A DNA stretch of 5,386 bases, from NCBI GenBank assembly GCA_027415455.1, contig DAIBSV010000127.1, positions 1 through 5,386 of the forward strand, in the 5' to 3' direction. Below are positions 5,377 to 5,386 of this stretch, piece after piece (position 1 is the first letter of the stretch; each line of letters opens with the position of its first letter). The position numbers and the translations under genes are program-made. The notes beneath the pieces are model-generated. The model was not told where the DNA came from and searched no databases. It saw nothing but the letters and a program-made list of their open reading frames with translations. Source of the stretch: Nitrospirota bacterium (GTDB lineage Bacteria > Nitrospirota_A > Leptospirillia > Leptospirillales > Leptospirillaceae).

Positions 5377-5386
5377 CCACCGGATC

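Noticed and set aside
1..5386. Window length equals that of phage phiX174 (5386 bases)
   Set aside because: The content is a bacterial operon, tRNA and integrase fragment with no phiX174 genes; the length match is coincidental.

Overview
The window looks like bacterial chromosome from a didermic (Gram-negative type) organism of moderately high GC. The diderm reading rests on two lipoprotein signal peptides with LSGC lipoboxes and on a PilF-like/RodZ-like gene pair. The protein style and the mtnP-pfkB pairing remind me of Nitrospirota (Leptospirillum-like) or Deltaproteobacteria-like bacteria. That is an impression from memory, not a demonstrated placement.

Layout: every supported gene is on the minus strand, so transcription runs from right to left. 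From about 5320 down to 327 lies one compact operon of five genes: an S-methyl-5'-thioadenosine phosphorylase (mtnP), a PfkB-family sugar/nucleoside kinase, a six-TPR lipoprotein of the PilF/PilW type, a RodZ-like membrane-anchored helix-turn-helix protein, and a lipoprotein with a C-terminal PEGA domain. Junctions are extremely tight (1-nt overlap, 1-nt gap, overlap or short gap depending on the rodZ start, 4-nt overlap), so translational coupling is likely. Two of the five genes start at TTG, each with a GGAGG Shine-Dalgarno inside the end of the preceding gene. A candidate extended -10 promoter precedes mtnP and overlaps the longest possible mtnP reading frame, which argues for a later start codon.

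Left of the operon come a G-tract (10 G, A, 6 G on the minus strand), a well-formed promoter, and a complete tRNA-Thr(CGT) gene with encoded CCA. About 100 bases beyond the 3' end of the tRNA, in the same direction, a reading frame with a strong ribosome binding site begins and runs off the left edge. Its 23 visible residues match the N-terminus of phage-type tyrosine integrases. A tRNA followed by an integrase is the classic boundary of an integrated element, so the left edge is probably the start of a genomic island or prophage and everything from the tRNA rightward is host backbone.

How the genes fit together: mtnP recycles methylthioadenosine and the kinase probably acts on a sugar or nucleoside. 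The three downstream genes concern the cell envelope (pilus assembly scaffold, cell shape/cytoskeleton anchor, surface lipoprotein). The pilF-rodZ adjacency is also known from gammaproteobacteria, which supports those two assignments. I found no CRISPR array, insertion sequence or new defence-type system in this window; the new biology, if any, would be in the island that starts at the left edge.
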